A DNA stretch of 64,000 nt from Prosopocoilus inquinatus (GCA_036172665.1 CM069876.1:47151001-47215000), one strand, 5' to 3'. Positions 1 to 10,475 are shown, numbered from the stretch's first letter. The notes: generated by a model not told the origin, from the sequence alone. Program-made: numbers and translations.

Positions 1-173
1 GTTGTGACGTCTGCGATTATAAATGTGGAGGGAAAGGAACTTTAGATGACCACATGTTAATCCACGTAGAAGAAAAACCATTGGTTTGTGGCGTTTGCGA
101 TTACATGTGCCTGGATATCGATCAATTAAAACTGCACATGCTTAACACGCATATGGATGCCAACAACGCCTAA
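1..173 (+). CDS. E1: 3' end of a C2H2 zinc-finger terminal exon (partial)
   Basis: The reading frame is open from base 3 to the TAA at 171-173, and its 5' part lies outside the window. Two fingers are visible: CDVCDYKC... with a H-x3-H end, and LVCGVCDYMC... ending in H-x4-H. The tail is MDANNA. The helix residues (-1,2,3,6) are G-G-T-D and D-D-Q-K by the usual C2H2 spacing. The CDYKC framework is shared with every exon downstream, so this is a member of the same array, but the sequence resembles neither of the two main end types closely. The likely role is sequence-specific DNA binding in the nucleus, which is known for the family and inferred here. No AATAAA is obvious nearby. Confidence 0.85.
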   Translation, partial: CDVCDYKCGGKGTLDDHMLIHVEEKPLVCGVCDYMCLDIDQLKLHMLNTHMDANNA

Positions 174-367
174 AAGACCGCACAGAATTGTAAGGCGAGG
201 CACAAACCAGAGCGGAAACGAGCGCGGTGGCGGATTTATATGTTCTTCTTATGGCTACCGCGCCCGCCACCGCGCCGTTTCCGCTCTAGTGTGCGCCTTG
301 CTTAACTCTAACGAACCGCGCAATGAACCGCTTAGCGAACCGCGCGGCGGATGCTTCCATGGACGTT

Positions 368-627
368 TTAGGGTACGAGCGTGCCGAAGATGCCTCGCTG
401 TTCACCCTCGATGTTTAAGTCGCGCTCGATACCGCGATATCACGTCGATGTAAAACAAACGTACAGTTTTAAATAGAACCGTGCATATCGAAGGTGAATG
501 GGAGCGCGCTTCTGTGACATGCACGATTTCATTTAAATCTATGCGTTTGTTTTATATCGATCTATCGAGCGCGACCTAAACATCGAAGGTGAACAGTGAG
601 GCATCTTCGGCATGTTCATAACCTTAA
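368..627. mobile_element. MITE with ~60-bp terminal inverted repeats, copy 1
   Basis: The left end TTAGGGTACGAGCGTGCCGA is matched in inverse at the right end (…ggcatcttcggcatgttcat), with about 60 bp of arm. A second copy lies at 1852-2055. No coding capacity is seen. Confidence 0.7.
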
Positions 628-660
628 AGTCGCGTTCAAGGTGTTCGCGGCAACATCGGC

Positions 661-1535
661 GACGCGGTTCGCTGCGTGCAGTGTTGCCAACTACCATCAA
701 ATTAATCCGCCAGATAGAGCATGCAAATCCGCCAAATTTTGAATAAATAAGCTATATGTAAGTTGTAATACGGGCGTTTTCTGTAACTTTTTAGCGGACT
801 GTTAAAATTCAGAGGTCCTTTAAAATTTAAAATACAATTCCATGATTGGTTATTACCATAGCAACAAAATTTAACACCCCTTTAAATTTAACGGTTTTGA
901 TACAGAATAGACCCCATAAGCCTTTAAATCATTTTACATTTAGCAGTTGCTCAATCCACCTCATTAGTTAGTTACTGCCAACAAGTTATTTAATGAAAAA
1001 AAAAAAATCAATTTTCAAGTTCTGTAAACGGCTAGGCACACATCAGACTTGCCTCATTTATCGTAAGAGGGTCACAATCACTGGTTAAAAATCGCTACTA
1101 GAGATAAGTTTGTCAAGATGGCAACATTGCTTAGGAATCTTAAAACAAATGCTTGTCATTATGCCATCTAACTTTTGTAACTTCTGATGTCCTGGAATAG
1201 TTTCTAACAGATTCTAACTTTCTAGGAGAGTCTCTAACATTCTAGGATAGTTTCTAAACTTGTAGGACATCATAGTTGAAATAGATAAGTCATTGCTTGT
1301 CAATTCTAACTTTGTTACTATCATTTATTTTTTTTTTTATAAAATTTACAAGTCATATGAATTTTTTATAACATTTATAAGTCGTATTTCTGCTGAACAA
1401 AACGCGAAAATAAGAAAATCCGCCAGCAGCTAGATGGAAAATTCTGACTCCAGATATGATTTCAACTAAGCTAGAACTAGCGGGAAATTCGCTAAGTTGG
1501 CAACACTGGCTGCGCAGTTGGCTGCGCGGTTCGTT
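661..1535. mobile_element. Possible inverted-repeat element
   Basis: A GCGGTTCGCTGCGTGCAGTG-type end at 661-690 is matched in imperfect inverse at about 1497-1535. The interior is AT-rich and non-coding. It holds a block at about 785-930 (…acagaatagacccc) that recurs, diverged, at 4198-4345 and 56605-56690. Confidence 0.4.
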
Positions 1536-1851
1536 ACTTGGCGCATTTACAACTCCGTACGGTCTTTTATTTTAAATTAGTTCTTGCAACTTTAATTGCG
1601 GCGTTGTGTGTAATGTGATTTCCACTTATTACAATTAGCCTGTATGTTAGGGTACCTATAGTATGCGGAACAGTGTCTTTATAGTGTTACGAATTTGAAG
1701 TTTTAATAAATCGCTGTGTGCATTAGTGTTGGAACGTTACTTTAGGAACCTTTCTTTTGTAACGTTACATACAGGGAACGGATTGTCGTCGCGCTCCTCA
1801 ATACCAAAAAATAACGCGTTCCACGTGGAACGATATTTCAAAAATTACCTC

Positions 1852-2055
1852 TAAGGGTGCGGACGTGTCGAAGATGCCTCGCTGTTCACCATCGATGTTT
1901 AGGTCGCGCATGATGATCAAAGATGAATAGCAGCGCGCATCTTCGTCATGCACGATTTCATTTAAATCTATGCGTTCGTTTTGTATCGATCTATCGAACG
2001 CGATCTAAACATCGAGGGTGAACAGTGAGACATCTTCGGCATGTTCGTACCCTAA
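1852..2055. mobile_element. MITE with ~60-bp terminal inverted repeats, copy 2
   Basis: Same family as 368-627. The ends read TAAGGGTGCGGACGTGTCGA and …TGTTCGTACCCTAA, and the interior (catgcacgatttcatttaaa) is shared with copy 1. Confidence 0.7.
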
Positions 2056-3086
2056 TACGGAAAAACGCCGTCGCTGATTCAGCGCGATGTAAAATAGCTA
2101 GAATGGTGAAAAATTAAAAGGTATTTAATTTAAAAAAAAAGAAAATTAAAGAAATAATTTTTGACTGTTGTTCGTCAGAAATATTCGTTGGTGCGTTGCA
2201 TCTTTTGTTGCTCCGAAAATTTACCGTAGTTTTAATTTTCCTGCAGTTAAGACAACATAGATACGTGAGAAATTAATCAGTTGATGTTCGTAGTGTGTAA
2301 TTTAAGTTACTGTAATGGCTGACGCTGGTACTAATAAGCGGCAAATGTCCATTTTTCTTTTTATTTTCCGAAGGTCACTGGACCAAGAATCATTTATGCA
2401 AACTCTGTATAAATGCGGCCAACAGTCGAAAGCAAAAAAGTAGAAAAAAACAGTTTCCTGTAATTTTAAATTTATTTATTTTCTTTAGTAAATACGATTT
2501 CACAGATTTATAAAAATAATAATAATAATAATAATAACAGCCTTTATTCCCACCACCTAATTTGATATTTAAACTCCTTTTAAATTTGACAGACAAGTTT
2601 AAAACTTTGAGAATTTTGTTGTTCGAGGTGGTTTTGAGGTCAAAAACCTTTTAAATTTGACAAGTTTAAAACTTTGAGAAGAGAATTGTGTTGTTTGAGG
2701 TTTTGAGGTCAAAAAGCGATGGCAAGGTGTCGCTGGTTAAACTTTGGGAAAAATCCGTGCAGTCGTCTTTAATCAAAACCATTTTGAGAAAGGACTATAT
2801 TACTAAACTTAAACGTCTTAAAGAGCTATACTTTTTTGAATACTACTTTTTTTTTGCTTTCGTCTGTCTATGAGAGTCTAATCCAGTATGTTTCAGTCGC
2901 GTGTGGTCTTAGTCTTAACTGTTCTAGGATAGTTTCTAATTTTCTAGGATAGTCTGTAACTGTATCTATCATACACTGTGTCCACGGATTGGGTTAACAA
3001 TAGGAAAAAGTTTTTTTTTTTAAATTTTTTGAGTTTTTGAAAAAAAAGTCATTCTTTACAAAAGTTTTTGCCTGTCCTAAAACCCC
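2056..3086. other. Gap without recognisable genes
   Basis: AT-rich sequence with a short (AAT)n run at about 2515-2537 and a diverged two-copy repeat (ttttaaatttgacaagttta) near 2577-2670. Short open frames here have no family signature and are not called as genes. Confidence 0.5.
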
Positions 3087-3785
3087 CAAACTTGTTTTAA
3101 AACGTAGTGAATTCGGGTTGATAGCCCAAGAAAAATTGAAAGTTCTATTTTGACTTTCAAAAAAAAAAAAAAAAAATGCAAAACGTGTCTTCTTACATTA
3201 TCAAACATACCACACAACCTGCTGTTTTTTCTCTCTTTTTTCCTCTGTTTAAGAGTCCGTTTAATTCTCTAAATATCACATAAAAATATTTATCTGTTGC
3301 ATAAGAAAATTTTGGAGGAAATAACGTTTGAATGAAAAAGTTAGGAAAAATGTTTTTTTTTTTGTTGATATTCAACAAAAGTAGTAGTTTTAACAAAACA
3401 AACTAGAAGGCCACAAGATTGTGGGCTATTTCTGGGGTAGAACTAAAAAAAAGTTAAGTTTTAATAAAAGTTACCTTAAAAACACGAAAACAAATGCGGA
3501 ATATTGACGTAAAGCATTTTTCCTAACTTTTTCATTCAAACGTTATTTTCTCCAAAATTTTCTCCTGCAATAGACAAACTTTTTTATGTGGTCATTTAGA
3601 GAATTAAACGTACTCTTAAACGGAGGAAAAAAGAGAAAAAAAAACAGCAGGTTGCGTGGTATGTTTGATAATGTAAGAAGACGCATGTTTTGCATTTTCT
3701 TTTTTTTTTGGAGAAAGTCAAAATAGAACTTTTAATTTTTTTTTGGCTATCAACCTGAATTTACTACATTTTAAAACATGTTTGG
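3087..3785. mobile_element. Large foldback element with ~270-bp arms
   Basis: The left arm (3087-3352) reads in inverse as the right arm (3511-3785). For example, CAAACTTGTTTTAAAACGTA pairs with the block ending at 3785, and tttttcattcaaacgttatt occurs at the inner edge of the right arm. The spacer is about 160 bp. A transcript across it would fold into a long hairpin. No protein-coding signal is seen. Confidence 0.75.
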
Positions 3786-3932
3786 ATCTCAGAAACAAGA
3801 CGCAGATAAACAATTGAAACAAATTGACACTATAGGTCTTGTTGTCTTTAAATCACACACCAAATTTCAGACAGATACGTCAAACAGTTTCCGAAATAAT
3901 AAGCCGGTTCTCTACTTTTGCTCTTCCCTGTA

Positions 3933-4110
3933 TGTATTATCGTGGAAATTCGATCCCATCCCCCATCTCCATCTGAGCTAGGGAAGTTAGCCATGTATTA
4001 TCGTTTAAGTTCGACCCCATTCCCCATCTCCATCTGAGCTAGGAAAGTCAGCCATGTATTATCGTGGAAGTTCGACCCTATACCCCATCTCCATCTGAGC
4101 TACGGAAGTC
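3933..4110 (+). repeat. 61-bp direct repeat, 3 copies, of a dispersed family
   Basis: The unit contains tattatcgtggaagttcgac and ctccatctgagctagg. Single relatives lie at about 7585, 7772, 8146, 8511 and 9845, so it is part of a dispersed repeat. Confidence 0.7.
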
Positions 4111-4197
4111 AGCGTATAACTAAGCATATTTCTTGCTACTTTCTGTTTTCGTGACGAATTTTCAAGTGAGGCAAGAAGGATGCAGCAAAGTTATGGG

Positions 4198-4345
4198 CCT
4201 AGTCTGCATCCAAAGCATTAAATTTAAAGGGCTGTTAAATTTTGTCGCTACGGTAACAACCAATTATAGAACTGCATTTTAAATTTTAAAGGACCTCTAA
4301 ATTTTAACGGCCCGTTAATAAGAGTTACAGAATACGCCCCTTAAT
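4198..4345. repeat. Dispersed repeat fragment
   Basis: Diverged inverted copy of the block at about 785-930. Shared words include ggtaacaaccaatta and acagaatacgcccc. Confidence 0.45.
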
Positions 4346-4812
4346 TGCGTAAAGTTAAACAGAAACGTGTGGTACGCAAAAAATGTACTCTTATTATTTT
4401 TTCTTTGATTTTTTTTTTTTGTAAATTTAAACTAAAATTTAAATATTGGTTTTTACGCATCACGTCAAAAGTTAGCTCTGCGGTACAAATTTACCGTGTC
4501 CACGGATTAAGTTTACTATAGAAAAACTTTTTTTTATTTTTGCGTTTTAGAGAAAAAAAAAATTGGTTGCCCTAAATCTGGTATTGCCTGCGTTATGAAT
4601 TAAAATATCTGTTCTCAGAATGTACATAAAAAATTCTAAAGTTCCAATTAAAAAAAAAAAAATGTCATAAACTGCTTGAAATAAATAGGAGTATTTCATT
4701 GCAAAGGCAAGTGAAGTGTTACGGAAGCCACTGGCGCACTGGAATAATAATAACGTCATGATGAATCTTTTTTTTTCATTTACCCCGGCACAGCAGGAAA
4801 TGTTAAAGAACT

Positions 4813-5155
4813 CTCTCGATGGGGTTTTTAATGAAATAAGACCTGCTGGTGTAGCATTGTAAGTAAGGTCAAGCGACTTGGATTTTATTTGTCAGCATGG
4901 GATTTCCTCTATTGAAGCGTTAATTTTGAATACCGAAAAGAATTTTTATCTGCAGCTAAGCAGACGTTGGCAATTCTTGCTCTCAATGGGGTTTTCAATT
5001 AAATAAGATCTGCTGGTGTAGCATTGTAAGGTCAAGCGACTTGGATTTCATTTGTCAGCATGGGATTCCCTTTATTAAAACATTAATTTTGCGTACCGAA
5101 AAGAATTTCGATCTTCCAGCTAAGCATACGTCGGCAATTCATGCTAGACGATTAC
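4813..5155 (+). repeat. Two tandem copies of a 168-bp repeat
   Basis: The units start at 4813 and 4981 and share gcattgtaaggtcaagcgac and accgaaaagaattt. An open frame running through the second copy is a repeat artefact. Confidence 0.65.
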
Positions 5156-5343
5156 GTTTAGAGATCATCAGATGGCCTTGCGTCGCAAACTTACCACTTC
5201 CAGGCCGACGTTTCGTCCTTTCTCGGTTTCGTCCCTTCGCAAGAAAGAACGAAACGTCGCGTGGGCATGAAAGAAGATTTGCGACGCAGTTCATAAACTT
5301 GGCAAAGCAGAAATTGTTGTTTTATCTGTTGCATGTTTTGTAT

Positions 5344-5460
5344 GTACTATGACGCTCAACTGAAATGATACTCCTGCATGCGAACCACGCCCTTAAGAAC
5401 ACTCAACGTAAGAGTCACGAAACTGTCAAATGGTATCATTTCTGGTGAGCGTCATAGTAC
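5344..5460. mobile_element. 117-bp MITE just upstream of E2
   Basis: The terminal inverted repeat GTACTATGACGCTCA at 5344 matches TGAGCGTCATAGTAC ending at 5460, and the inner match aaatgatac/gtatcattt extends it. It ends 34 bp before the E2 exon start. Confidence 0.75.
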
Positions 5461-5494
5461 GTTCAGAAAACGTTAAAATCCCGTTTTATTTCAG

Positions 5495-6419
5495 ATGTTT
5501 TAAATCAGTAAGGACATCCGCCGAGCGTGGCGGTTTCGATCAGTTCATACCCAAATACAACACGCTGTCATCCGAAGGCGTCAAACTGTTCACTTGCGAC
5601 CTCTGCGATTACAAATGCCGACGAATCGGTCACATAAAGCAGCACATGAAGATCCACTCGAGCGAGAAGCCCTTCACCTGCGAGATTTGCGATTACAAAT
5701 GCCGATTCGCCGGCAGCCTGCGAAAGCACGCGTTAATACACACCGACGAGAAGCCGTTCGTGTGCGACCGTTGCGGTTACAAGTGCCGCGCGACCGACGG
5801 CCTCAAGCAGCACATGCGAAAGCACACGGGCGAGAAACCGTTCGCTTGCGACGTGTGCGGTCAGAGGTGCCAGAATTCCGGAAACTTGGGCAGGCACAAG
5901 CTGACGCACACCCGCGACAAACCGTTCGCTTGCGAATTCTGCGATTACAGCTGTCGCCGTCCGGAATACCTGAACCGACACATGCTGAGGCACACCGGCG
6001 AGAAACCGCTGCAATGTGACCTGTGCGATTATAGATGCGCGCTGCCCGCGCATTTAAAACGGCACATGCTGACGCACACCGGCGAAAGACACTTCAAATG
6101 CAATCTCTGCGCTTACGAAGCCAGCGTGGCCGGAAACTTGAGGCTGCACTTATTAAAGCACACCGACGAGAAGCCGTTTAAGTGCGGGCGTTGCGACTAC
6201 GTCAGCAAATCGGCCAGATATTTAAAGATACACATGCGAGTACACTCGGATGAGAAACCATTTAAGTGCAAGCTCTGCAAATACGCGTCCAAATTTCAAG
6301 GTAATCTACAGAAACATATGACAACGCACGACGAGAAGCTGCTCAAGTGTAAAGCGTGTGAATACACTTGTAAATCGACCAAAGACTTAAAAAGGCACGC
6401 GTCGTCTTCACACGTGTGA
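5495..6419 (+). CDS. E2: C2H2 zinc-finger terminal exon, class A, 10 fingers
   Basis: The exon opens after the acceptor TTTTATTTCAG (AG at 5493-5494). One base completes an upstream codon, then 307 codons run to TGA. A ~30-residue linker ends in EGVKLFTC. Ten C2H2 fingers follow at 28-residue spacing. Helix residues -1,2,3,6 are RGHQ FGSK ADGQ NGNR REYR LAHR VGNL SRYI FGNK SKDR. Finger 10 ends H-x4-H. Fingers 8-9 are the conserved class A module. Poly(A) signal AATAAA lies at 6495-6500. Expected role: nuclear DNA-binding domain of a transcription factor or chromatin protein, with the N-terminal domain supplied by an upstream exon outside the window. A reading extended upstream through the acceptor is intron read-through. 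Confidence 0.92.
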
Positions 6420-6589
6420 GGATTTTTCTTAAGGTACGAAACACGTTATAACCGGAAGAGCTGCATTTTATGCAAAGTTTGGAAGTGAAAGCTAAATAAA
6501 AAAAAAATCTACGCGTAGTTTTTATTTTATTTCTCTACGCCCCTGTCATTTTGTAAAAGTGTTTCTTTACGCTTAAGCCTACTTGATTC

Positions 6590-7225
6590 GAGCTTTGGAA
6601 TACGTTCGGCAGACGAAAAAAAAATTGAATAAAAGGTTTTGCTGCGTAGGGGCTTTTGCAGTATGCATGCAGTTGAGCTGAGCGATTCAATTAAGCGCGT
6701 TTTGCTGCGTAAGGGGTTTGCAGTATGCAATGCGCCTCCACCGAAAAAATAAAGTAAAGGGTTTTGCTGTGTAAGGACTTTTGCAGTGTGCGGTTAAGTA
6801 ATCCAATGAAGCCTTTTGCTGGGGTTTACAGTTGGCAATGCGTCTCTACCGAACAAATAAAATAAAATAAAAGAGTTTTGCTGCGTAAGGGCTTTTGCAG
6901 TATGTAGCTGAGCGATCCAATTAAGCTTTTTGCTAGGTAAGGGGTTTTGCAGTATGCAATGCGCCTCCACCGAAAGAATAAAGTAAAGGGTTTTGCTGTA
7001 TAAGGGCTTTTGCAGTATGCAGTTAAGTGATCCCATAAATCCTTTTACTGCGTAAGAGGTTTTGCAGTACGAACTGAGCCTCAACCGAAAAAATAAAAAA
7101 AATAAAATGGTTTTGCTGCGCAAGGGGGTTTTTGTAGTCTGCAATTAAGTGATCCTGAAGCCTTTTATGGCGTAAGGGGTTTTGCAGTATGCAGTTCGCC
7201 TCCACCGAAAAAATAAAATAAAAGG
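6590..7225. repeat. ~118-bp tandem repeat, about 6 copies
   Basis: The unit carries gttttgctgcgtaaggggtt, gcagtatgcaatgcgcctcc and ccgaaaaaataaa. Unit anchors lie near 6721, 6833, 6950, 7070 and 7190. Minus-strand open frames across it are repeat artefacts. Confidence 0.75.
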
Positions 7226-7306
7226 GAAGCAAGGAACACTCAACGTTTCACTACCGCTTGATTGACTTCAATGAAACGTTATTTTAGTTGAATTTTTCTT
7301 TTTTCT

Positions 7307-7312
<6 letters not shown>

Positions 7313-7349
<37 letters not shown>
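7313..7349. repeat. (GA)n microsatellite
   Basis: An uninterrupted GA dinucleotide run. Confidence 0.95.
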
Positions 7350-7355
<6 letters not shown>

Positions 7356-7483
7356 AAGGCGGTAAAACGAAAATTGTTGTTGTTTTTCTTTTACTGTGAA
7401 ATACTCTCACACCAAACAATTTCACGAATACGAGAATTAACTGAAATAAATTGCAGTTAAACTGACTATTCATTAAATATTTG

Positions 7484-7496
7484 CCCCCCCCCCCCC
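7484..7496. repeat. 13-base C homopolymer
   Basis: A run of 13 C within AT-rich sequence. Confidence 0.9.
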
Positions 7497-7973
7497 TCGC
7501 CACCTCTTTCTTACGAAATAAGCGCCGCGGATTGTTAAGGATTACCGTTGGATAATTATTTCTGGCGCCCGTAAATAAATAAGCGTTCAAATTCGAGTCC
7601 CCACCCCTATCTCCATCCGAGCTAGGGAACCCGCATTTAGCTACATGTACTCATATTTTTTTGCTATTCTTCACTTTCGTGTCGAGTTTTGGGGTGAGTC
7701 GGAGAGGGTGCGGCAAATTTAATCGCGTAATTTTAAATGAAAACGCCTTGTAAATAAAAAAATATATAAATATTATCGTGGAAGTTCGACCCATCCCCCA
7801 ACTTCCATCTGAGCTAGGGATTCTCGCGTATAACTAAACGCATTTCTTGCTACTCTCCGTTTTCGTGACGATTTTTCAAGTAAGTCAGGAATGAGTGTGG
7901 CAGAGTCAGTTGCGTACATTTAAAAAGAAACGCCCTGTATGTGTGTATTGTTTTTTTTTCTTGAATTTTGCAG

Positions 7974-8141
7974 AACTAAACTAAACCCAAACAAATGAGT
8001 TTAAAAGCCCTTCAGGGTGACTACTATTCCGTCAAGTTTCGGCGGAAACTGAAGCTGCACATTGTGATATACGCCGGCGAAAAGCACATTGTCGTTTGAG
8101 ATCATTGCGGTTGTAAATGCCACGCGGCTTCAATTTTGAAA
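7974..8141 (+). pseudogene. Decayed zinc-finger exon relic 1
   Basis: After a retained acceptor-like tract (ttgaattttgcag, AG at 7972-7973) the sequence translates in part as KFRRKLKLHIVIYAGEK, then HIVV-stop-DHCGCKCHAASILK. This is the C-terminal half of one finger, a linker (AGEK) and the start of the next finger interrupted by TGA at about 8097. Upstream of this the frame is not maintained. It is flanked on both sides by the tattatcgtggaagttcgac repeat. It is a dead copy of an array exon, and its age is unknown. Confidence 0.7.
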
Positions 8142-8343
8142 CAAATTATCGCGGAAGTTCGACCCGTCCCCCACCTCCATCTGAGCTAGGTAATCCCAGG
8201 TATAACTAAGCGTGTTTCTTGCTTGTTTTCTGTTCTTGTTTTCGTCAAGAATTTTCCAGTGTGGCAAAGCCAATTGCGTAAAGTAAAAAAAAAAACGCCC
8301 TGTATGTATATACGTATTGTTTTTTTTTTCTTGAATTTTGCAG

Positions 8344-8499
8344 GACTAAACCAAGACAAGTTTCTTTAAAAGCTCTTCAAGGTTACTACAATTCTGATAA
8401 GCTTCGGCGGAAACTTAAGGCTGCACATGGCGACGATACACGCCGGTGAGAAGCACGTTGTTTGAGATCATTGCAGCTGTAAATGAGTGGCGTCAATTA
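8344..8499 (+). pseudogene. Decayed zinc-finger exon relic 2 (duplicate of relic 1)
   Basis: It aligns with 7974-8141 along its length: the same cag|gactaaacc start, cttcggcggaaacttaag, gctgcacatggcgacgatac and acgccggtgagaagcacgtt, followed by TGA. It has an extra base in ctTAAGG that shifts the frame inside the finger. With its upstream repeat it forms a tandem duplication with unit spacing of 370 bp. Confidence 0.7.
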
Positions 8500-8679
8500 A
8501 AAAAAAAAAATTATCGTGGAAGTTCGACCCATCGCCCCACCTCCATCTGAGCTAGGGAATCCCGTGCTTAACTACGCATATTCCTCGCTACGCTCCATTT
8601 TTTCTATGTAACATTTTTAAATGGACGTTCTGTAATACACACGGCCATATTAAACTACAGTTTTAAGTTCTCCAACTGC

Positions 8680-8729
8680 TCTTCTGCTGATGAGGCCCCT
8701 AATTAGGGCCGAAATAGCTATACATAGGA
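8680..8729 (+). ncRNA. Candidate hammerhead ribozyme, sense to the exons
   Basis: The core CTGATGA lies at 8687-8693. Stem II is GGCCC (8694-8698) with GGGCC (8706-8710), followed by GAAA at 8711-8714. A minimal stem III forms from ATAG (8714-8717) and CTAT (8718-8721), and the cleavable A is at 8722. Stem I pairs 8680-8686 with 8723-8729, with one mismatch and one wobble. A palindromic 4-bp stem III is typical of hammerheads in Penelope-like retroelements, which are thought to act as dimers. It lies about 80 nt upstream of the E3 acceptor, in the strand of the pre-mRNA. Activity is unproven. Confidence 0.6.
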
Positions 8730-8807
8730 TGCCTGAAAACTCCAATCATTTTTACATTTTTTGTAGTTGTAGATTAAGCAGCAGTATTAAAGCCGCTTTC
8801 ATTTCAG

Positions 8808-9750
8808 ATGCTCCGACGTTTCTAAACCTACGTTTTCGAACTGGACGTCCTGGGAACCCGATAATTCCGAAGATCTCGTATACGTCACAGTGTGGCATAA
8901 CGGTGAGAAGCTGTTCGTCTGCGACCTCTGTGATCACAAATGCAAGCGAAAGTACGCAATGAAACAGCACCTGAAGACACACTCCGAGGAGAAGCCTTTT
9001 TTCTGTACGCTCTGCGAGCACAGAAACCGATCGGCCAAGGGTTTGAAGAAGCACTTGATAAGACACAGCGACGATAAGCAGGTCGTCTGCGATCGGTGCG
9101 GCTACGAATGCCACACGGTCGGGATGTTGAAGCAGCACATGCGAAGGCACACCGGCGAGAAGCCGTTCGCTTGCGACCTGTGCCCCCAGAGATTTCGCCA
9201 GTCTTCGAACCTGAGGAGGCACAAGGTGACGCACACCACCGAGAAGCACTTCAGCTGCGAGTTCTGCGGCTACAAGTGCTTAACCGAGGAGTACCTGAAG
9301 CGTCACTTGATAATACACAACGGCGAGAAACCGTTCAAGTGCACCTTCTGTGATTTTAAGTGCTCGCAGGCCGCGTATCTGAAGCGGCACGTCTCGAGGC
9401 ACACCGGCGAGAAGCCGTACAAATGCGACGTTTGCGGTCACGAATGCAACCGTCCCGAAAACTTAAAGCTGCACATGCTGACGCACACCGACGAGAGGCC
9501 GTTCAAGTGCGGACGCTGTGAGTACGCGAGCAAGACGGCGAGGTATTTGAAACTGCACATGCGGGTGCATTCGGACGAGAAGCCGTTCAAGTGCGACCTT
9601 TGCAAGTACGCGTCCAAGTTTCAAGGTAACTTGCAGAAACATATGACGACGCACGAGGATCTTCTGCGATGTAATGTTTGCGAATACACGTGTAAATCGG
9701 CTAGGGATTTGAAAAAGCACGTGTCATCACACGCCAGTGAGAATTCTTAA
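8808..9750 (+). CDS. E3: C2H2 zinc-finger terminal exon, class A, 10 fingers
   Basis: The exon starts after GCTTTCATTTCAG (AG at 8806-8807) in the shared phase and runs 313 codons to TAA. The linker begins CSDVSKPTFSNW and ends HNGEKLFVC. Ten fingers have helix residues RYAQ SKGK TGMQ QSNR TEYR QAYR RENL TRYL FGNK SRDK. Finger 2 lacks the framework Cys (EHRN), and finger 4 is a canonical Phe-type finger (PQRF). The stop is followed 16 bp later by a CAGGGTGT element (9767-10000), so the 3' UTR runs into it. No canonical AATAAA was found close by. The likely nuclear DNA-binding role is inferred from the fold. Confidence 0.92.
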
Positions 9751-9766
9751 TGTCACTGAAATTGCA

Positions 9767-10000
9767 CAGGGTGTCCCGAACATGTTGTCAAGAGATAATT
9801 ACTGAAGATATTTACAGAAAAAGTGTCGACCCAATTTTACAAATTGTCATAGAAGTTCGACCCCCGCCCCCCATCTCCATCTGAGCAACGTTCAACTACA
9901 GTTTTATGTTGTAGATCTTGAAAGTTGTTTTTTTTTCTTACTTACAGTAGTATCGATATATTGTCCGAAAATATTCCCATAGCATGGGAACACCCTGTAT
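9767..10000. mobile_element. ~234-bp CAGGGTGT-type inverted-repeat element
   Basis: The left end CAGGGTGTCCCGAACATG matches …CATGGGAACACCCTG at 9984-9998. It contains one copy of the ttcgacccccgcc / ctccatctgagc repeat. Confidence 0.65.
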
Positions 10001-10206
10001 AATAATACATTTTCAGATGTTTACCTATACAACTAGGCGTCTAAGTATGTGTATATTTCCAAGTAATGCAGGGCGGCACCAACCGATTAAAATTCCACGT
10101 TAATTAATTTAATTAATTAATTAAAGATTAATTGATTAGATTTTTAAATTAAAGGTGCGTTGGTGTTAATTAATTAATTAATAATTTAGCACAAGGGGAA
10201 TCACTA

Positions 10207-10319
10207 ACAATCTGCCGCCGTCAGCGCAACTCGAACCCGCAGCGTCAAGGTTTCATGCCAAGCCGCTCTAACCATTAAGCTATGACGACACTAGCATTAA
10301 GCTACGACTACATCGGAAG

Positions 10320-10356
<37 letters not shown>

Positions 10357-10475
10357 GTTTTTCTATTTAATATTAAATCAACAAACTCGAACTGCCGTTC
10401 TCGTCTTAGCTTAATGCTAGAGCGACTTGGCTTGAAACCTTGACGTTAGGGATTCGAGCATTCGAGTTTTTTTTT
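10207..10475. repeat. Inverted pair of tRNA-derived repeats around a (TTA)n run
   Basis: On the minus strand 10207-10290 reads like a tRNA 5' half (TAGCTTAATGGTTAGAGC, A-box-like) followed by GGGTTCGAGT (B-box-like). A plus-strand relative lies at about 10400-10475 (TTAGCTTAATGCTAGAGC … GGATTCGAGC). Neither forms a clean 7-bp acceptor stem, so they are better read as SINE or foldback pieces than tRNA genes. (TTA)n occupies 10324-10357. Confidence 0.55.

Noticed and set aside
157..453. 98-codon frame overlapping the end of E1
   Set aside because: It begins inside the E1 finger frame and runs into a MITE. No family signature.
5041..5352. 103-codon frame upstream of E2
   Set aside because: It runs through a duplicated repeat with no domain and stops at a MITE end.
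5733..6053. Minus-strand and shifted-frame ORFs over the finger exons (many, throughout the array)
   Set aside because: Shadow frames created by the 84-bp finger periodicity. The finger frame explains the conservation.
10400..10475. Functional tRNA gene
   Set aside because: A- and B-box-like words are present, but no proper acceptor stem or anticodon arm can be drawn.
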